Below are positions 59,475 to 64,000 of a stretch of 64,000 nucleotides of DNA, in pieces. How positions within the stretch are numbered: the stretch's first letter is position 1; the number at the start of each line of letters is the position of its first letter. Made by a program: the position numbers and the translations under genes. This DNA is from Rhizoclosmatium globosum (taxonomy: Eukaryota > Chytridiomycota > Chytridiomycetes > Chytridiales > Chytriomycetaceae): assembly GCA_002104985.1 (NCBI GenBank), contig MCGO01000069.1:155925-219924 (forward strand). Reading direction: 5' to 3'. The notes under the pieces were generated by a model. The model worked only from the letters and a program-made list of their open reading frames with translations. It did not search any database and was not told the origin of the DNA.

Positions 59475-60891
59475 TCAGATTTTTTGACTAAGAATCGCTT
59501 TGACACTCTCGGTTTCCGCAACGGGGAACATCTAAGTTTGATTAGTTTAATTGGCAAAATCGGAGGAGAGAGAGTGTGTGTGAGAGAAGGGAAGGAAAAA
59601 TTCAAAATAGGGATTGCCAAAACAGAAAATAAAAAGTACCTTGGCCACAAACACACTGATTTCCTCCTCTGAAAACTCAACTTTCGCTCTGGGACCCCAC
59701 TGGTAATCTTCGGCACTTCCAGCATTTTGCTGCTGTGCAGTTTCGTCATTCTTGAGTTTATCCAAATATTCCTCCTTGACGAAACTGGCAATCACGTCTT
59801 CAATCTTTTGGAATACAGGATGTGTCCGGTTGCGATAGATTCCGAGTGTTTCCAAGTGTTTGTAGAGCAAGTCTATTTGTGATTGAGTGAGATTGTGAAT
59901 TGTTTGGTTAAACTGTGTTCAACACAGGAAGGCATCGTCAGTACACAAGCCTCCTAATTAAGTCAAAATCTTCGTTCTTTCTTTTCATCGTTAAAGATCG
60001 TTCGCTGATGTTCATAGTTCCAACTTCAAGTTCCACACTCCTGAAACTCCCTTCCGTCTCGTTCCTCAATGTTACTTAGGTTGTCAGTCGGTCGTTCGCG
60101 TACTACCGCTCCATTCCTCGCTCAGTCAAAGCTTCCTTCTTTAGTAAGTTACCAGACGAAACCAAACGCTTCTCAGCAAGCACCAAGCTGAGAACAATTC
60201 GCAGGAGAGTATCTTTGCCGTTTTATCGTCATCTACAGGAATGATGGATGCCACAAAATCCTGATGATGTTTTGGAAGAATTGAACGTAAAATGTATTCC
60301 TGCCTGACAGTAGGTTCCTTTTGAGCTAACAAAGCACGTAAGAGACAGCGTTTAAACTGAGAAGAGACGGTGACGCACCTTTCGCCTTTGGATCCTTTCT
60401 TCTGTTTGAGTGTTTCGAGTCGAGTCTGACGAGTTCGAGGGCAAAGACCGATCTGAGGACCTTTTGTGCACGGTCAAAGACGGCGGCAAAGACCTTTGCA
60501 TTTTGTTGAGAAAGGACTGTTGTTTGAGTGAGTGAGTGAGTGAGTCACCAAACAACAAACAAAATCAAACCAGTTTTGACCAAGTCCTCGCGCTTGACCG
60601 GCACCCGCTTTTGCTGCGAAGCCAGGGCAATTCGGACAAAGGCCTTGACGAACCGGTCCGAATCCTGTTTCGATTGGTTGGTTGGTTGGTTACTACGAGA
60701 GACCGAAAACACACCCGCTTTTTCAGTCTTCGAAAGTGGTTGTTTGCTGCCTCAAGCGCCTTTCCAGTTGTGATGGCGCTTCGTTTTGGGTGCTCGGTTG
60801 CCCGGGTTGTTGGCTCTGGCTCGCTTGACTTGGGCCTGCACTCATTTCTCAATGCTTCTTTTTCGGACATCTTGTTGAGGTTATGTAACAT
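59475..60891 (-). CDS. NSE3: SMC5/6 complex subunit Nse3 (MAGE domain)
   Basis: Nse3 is the winged-helix MAGE-family subunit that binds Nse1/Nse4 and DNA in the SMC5/6 complex. Exons placed: 60715-60891, 60571-60664, 60379-60516, one from 60325 downward, 59640-59872 and 59475-59531. Motifs: RFVKAFVRIALASQQKRVPV, KREDLVKTVLSQQNAKVF, VFDRAQKVLRSVFALELVRL, QEYILRSILPKHHQDF, LRIVLSLVLAEKRLVSSGN, YKHLETLGIYRNRTHPVF and DYQWGPRAKVEFSEEEISVF. The last exon gives MFPVAETESVKAILSQKI. A missing base near 60225 is needed within the fourth exon, and the junction between the fourth and fifth exons is not resolved. Introns one and two carry tetranucleotide repeats. Confidence 0.85.
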
Positions 60892-60906
60892 ATCGGTTTA
60901 TTTGCT

Positions 60907-62561
60907 TTATGCTATCCACACTTGTATTGCTTCCAAAATATCTCGATTTGTTGCTAGCTGATTTTCAACATATTCATTCATCACCAGTTGAAGTTCATCT
61001 GCCTGTGCGTTCCTTACTGGGGCATACGATTCTCGAATCAGATCTGTGGCTGATATAAATCGCTCTTTCGCAACTTCTTCTTCTTGTTTAGCCTGTACAG
61101 CGCAACGAAAAAGTTAGTGATACTCTAGTGTTTAACGGAAAACAATTTGTGTTCTTTCTCACGCGCCAAATTCTTCCGCTTTCTCCATTCTTTTATACTG
61201 CTGAATACCTAAGCCATGCGTGCGTCTCGCTCATCCTTTGTGCCAAGTCCATCGAATCCATTATACTCACCAATCGAAACTCTTGAACTGCTTGTTCTGC
61301 ACGAGCTTGGTAGACTGATACTCCAGTAGACGCAGAGCCTGACGTTCATGGATTAATATAAATACTATCTATGTCTCTCCGTGTCTTTGCATCTTTCGAA
61401 ATCGCCCCACAGCATTCTCTCCCAGCCTTTATTCGCGCTTCGTCAGATTACAGTTGATCACGCCGCCAACTTTCTTCATAAACGCTCGTTCCTCACTCAT
61501 CCTTCGTTCACGAATCAAACAAACCTGCATCCTCTCCAAATCTTTATGCTTTTTGAGTCCATTCTTGCATGCATCCTCATACTCATCCAACGCCACAAGA
61601 CGAGCATCAAGAGACACACGCATGGCTTCCATAGATCGACGGTAAGAGTAAAGAGAAGGACGCGTGTTTGTAATCAGAAAGTCGGAGAGGGAATTGAAGG
61701 AGGATGAGAGGTGTGAAAGGGTTTTGCAGAGTTTTCTGTAGGAGATGCGATGGGATCGAGGGATTCGTGGAGGGAGAGGTCGGCCATGAGGAGGTCTAGG
61801 TCGTGTAGACAGGTGGCGTAGTCTATTTGTGTAAGTCAGAAGATGAGAGATTCAGAGAGAGAAGTTATGATGATGTCGAATCTTTTGCAGAGTTCCGCGC
61901 TCTTTCAGCGTCCATCGTTCCTCAGTCAGTTTTCAGTTATTCATATGCTATACTATTTCTCCTTTCGCTCGTTCCCATTCTTGCTAACAACTCGCTCTCA
62001 AGAAAACACACCAATCTGCATTCCAGCAAGCACATCAACATCCTTCACAATCGTCTTCACTTTTCCATGCACGGCATCAATATGCAGCCTGACTTGATTG
62101 AAAAAGACATCGACATCATCCTTCTTTTGCGAAAAGACAAGGGTGAACGTGGAAGCCGAGCGACGGGACGCAAGCGGAGCCGGTGTCACAGGATCCGGAG
62201 CATACTACCCAGGCAAGTCCCTTTAATAACCAGATCTCCTGAACGAACTAATCGTAACGCACCTTAAACACTGATTCAAAAAACGGCTTCACCAACTCCG
62301 CATCGTCCATCAAAGTCGGCCGCACAGAAACTGACGATACAAATGCTTTAACGTGCGCAATTCAACGTGTTTTGCGACGGCAGAGGTTTCTTTTGATTTG
62401 ATTGGGGCGCTGAGGCCAAAGCAGAAGAGCGGGTGTTTCAGTAAAAGACATGTGAAAAGGTGGTCAGCTTCGGACGATGTGCGTGTGACTTGGACGCCTT
62501 CTTTTATGGATATCGTGAAGGTGTGGCGGTCAGGCGCAGAGGTTACTGTGACACTGGTCAT
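60907..62561 (-). CDS. Sorting nexin (PX-BAR type), exon joins partly unresolved
   Basis: The start ATG is at 62561 (MTSVTVTSAPDRHTFTISIK). The first exon ends at FVSSVSVRPTLMDDAELVKP and FFESVFK, which resembles the last helices of a PX phosphoinositide-binding domain. The frame shifts once near 62345 (missing A). Later exons encode helical BAR-like sequence: TFTLVFSQKKDDVDVFFNQV, SMEAMRVSLDARLVALDEYE, KNGLKKHKDLERMQ, and the end ERFISATDLIRESYAPV with LQLVMNEYVENQLATNRDIL. The stop (60907) is followed by AATAAA. Sorting nexins of this kind shape endosomal tubules. The PX part is divergent, so the call is tentative. Confidence 0.65.
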
Positions 62562-62604
62562 TTTTATCGATGTTTATTATCAAGTATTAATATTATCATT
62601 TTCA

Positions 62605-62936
62605 TTAAGGAAGGTGCCCATACTGAGCCTCTGCTTGCTCTAGTGCATCCTTCTTCAATTGGTCCACATTAATTCCCTTATCCTTCAGCCCGTGCATCTC
62701 AACCAGCTTGTCAACTTCTGCCACCGCGAATCCAGCTATCATTTCCTTAATATTGCATGATTCACGGCTCTCCAGGTTTCGCTGTTTCGTGCTCTTCAAA
62801 GACTTGCATGCTTCAAAAGGCGGCATCTCCAACCAAGACTTCATGTCCAATGTTCGCTTTGTGTCGATTGGTGCGTATACAGCGGTGTGATGCTCGTGCG
62901 ACGAGTTTTGAAGAAGTCAACATTTCTATTTGCCAT
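62605..62936 (-). CDS. CipC/DUF3759-like small protein, diverged copy
   Basis: From ATG 62936 (MANRNVDFF) the coding signal jumps frames (GHEVLVGDAAF, VFEEHETAKPGEP, then KEMIAGFAVAEVDKLVEMHG to QAEAQYGHLP). The order equals that of the neighbour at 63109. The pieces GHEx(3)GxAAFEA, xIAGFAxAEVDKL and the end QYGHL are DUF3759 hallmarks. At least three single-base indels are needed, so this copy may be a pseudogene. CipC-type proteins are small helical, stress-responsive fungal proteins of unknown biochemistry. Confidence 0.6.
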
Positions 62937-63108
62937 AAAGGTGAAGGTGACGAATTGGGCAATGAATAAGTAAAAGACGAACGACCATGTATATGGAGTA
63001 AATACCTGCTGTTGATACTTAAATATTATACAGCACATTTCAAACCAAAATATTTCAATAGATCTTGATTGATTTTATTACACAAAGAACGCCTTCCAAA
63101 GAATCGAT

Positions 63109-63835
63109 TTATTCCAAGTGACCGTACTGCTTGTCGTAGTTAGCATGAGCGTTCTTGACGGCTTGAGCCTTGAACTCTTCCTTGTCAATGCCTCTTGAGC
63201 AAGAGCATGGGTCTCGAAGAGCTTCTCGGCCTCACCAGCAGCAAATCCAGCGAGGAGGTCCTTGAAGAACTTGTGCTTGACAACTTTTCCTTGGGCTTCT
63301 TCGTGTTGCTCAAAGAGACGCATGGCTGTTGAATAATAAGATGTTGTTAGTGAAATTGTTGGAATTAGGATGAGAAGACAGGATTAGACAACGACTGACA
63401 AAGAGTGACAAAGAGTGACCACAGGATAAGATTCATTGCATTAAAGATGAAGATAGTCGAGAGCAAAATGCCAAGAAGTTGATGTAAGGGACGATGACAA
63501 TTAGGGTTTCCAAATAGCGTGGCTGACTTTGAAACGTCCACAATTCCAAAAGGAGGAAGTTACACACCTTCGAAACCAGCAGCACCGGCAAGCAACTCGT
63601 GGCCAAAGTTGCCCTTCTTGTGCTGGCCGTTCTCGCCATAGACTTGGTCGTGATCGTCGTGACGGTTTTGAAGAGAAGAAGGTTTGAAGAGACCCCTGTT
63701 TGTTGGTGGTGGAGAAGGTTGATCAGTCACAGTGTTTGCATGAGTCAATGCGGAAGTGAAAGGATGCGCGAGTTTGGAGTTTGGAGTTTGGAACGTGATG
63801 AAGGGATCAGGGAGGAGACACAGGAAGCCACCCAC
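63109..63835 (-). CDS. CipC/DUF3759-like small protein
   Basis: Exon 2 (63109-63325) and the exon upper-bounded by its donor at 63568 encode DHDQVYGENGQHKKGNFGHE, LLAGAAGFEAMRLFEQHEEA, FFKDLLAGFAAGEAEKLFET and, after one missing base at about 63197, IDKEEFKAQAVKNAHANYDK ending QYGHLE. These are the paired helical repeats of DUF3759 (CipC, first described as a concanamycin-induced protein in Aspergillus). The TAA stop is part of an AATAAA signal. The 5' end is uncertain: a further exon may lie near 63830. Confidence 0.78.
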
Positions 63836-63839
63836 ATTT

Positions 63840-64000
63840 TGGAAATGAATTTTGTTCTTTCCATTTCTCCATGCGCAACCAATTTATACTTGAAATGGCA
63901 GAGACACGTTGGATGGAGAGCAGAATTGTTTATTAAAGTGAGGAGTTATGATGTCACAACAAACAAAGCAATAAGGCATATGGATCAATTACTATTATTC
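63840..64000. other. Right edge of the window
   Basis: No feature is supported in the last 160 bp. It presumably includes the promoter or first exon of the DUF3759-like gene. Confidence 0.4.

Overview
The window is eukaryotic nuclear DNA, most likely from a zoosporic (flagellated) early-diverging fungus of the chytrid type. The reasons are: compact gene spacing (often 20-150 bp), many short GT-AG introns (about 42-70 bp), AATAAA polyadenylation signals, fungal-style housekeeping genes (RPL13, RPS16, RPL32, SF3A1, a small complex I subunit, ILV3, an NDR kinase, DCP1, NSE3), and genes typical of flagellated lineages such as a CFAP92-like protein. The species assignment is inference.

Layout. 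1-4.2 kb: three minus-strand genes (coiled-coil protein, unidentified membrane-anchored protein, WD40 protein). 4.2-7 kb: promoter region and RPL13, followed by three extra tandem copies of its 3' end. 7.4-9.7 kb: a kinase-Sel1 repeat fusion with a substituted catalytic Asp. 10-12.3 kb: EF-hand/CAP-Gly protein, also with a duplicated 3' end, then a gene fragment. 12.3-15.6 kb: NDUFS5-like and SF3A1 genes on a 47-bp divergent promoter. 15.7-18.7 kb: two tandem PC-esterase (NXPE-like) genes. 18.8-24.8 kb: CFAP92-like and LMBRD2. 24.9-29.3 kb: large unknown coiled-coil protein and ADAT3. 29.6-38.4 kb: six related seven-transmembrane orphan proteins, five of them in tandem, interrupted by a ubiquitin-like fusion gene. 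38.5-42.6 kb: NDR kinase and dihydroxyacid dehydratase. 43-46.7 kb: RPS16, RPL32, DCP1. 47-51 kb: zinc-finger protein and HROB. 51.4-59.2 kb: one very large gene encoding a membrane-anchored GT4-GT2 glycosyltransferase fused to a REJ/GPS ectodomain. 59.5-63.8 kb: NSE3, a sorting nexin and two CipC/DUF3759 proteins.

Two things shape the reading. First, many conserved genes (NDR kinase, ILV3, PC-esterases, CFAP92-like, DCP1, HROB, NSE3 and others) are broken by single missing bases, nearly always in a short homopolymer. This looks like uncorrected sequencing error rather than gene decay, so I joined frames conceptually where domain continuity demanded it. Second, the strongest candidates for something undescribed are the GT4-GT2-REJ-GPS protein, a composite promoter motif shared by all three ribosomal-protein genes, repeated duplication of gene 3' ends with their poly(A) signals, and the tandem 7TM array.
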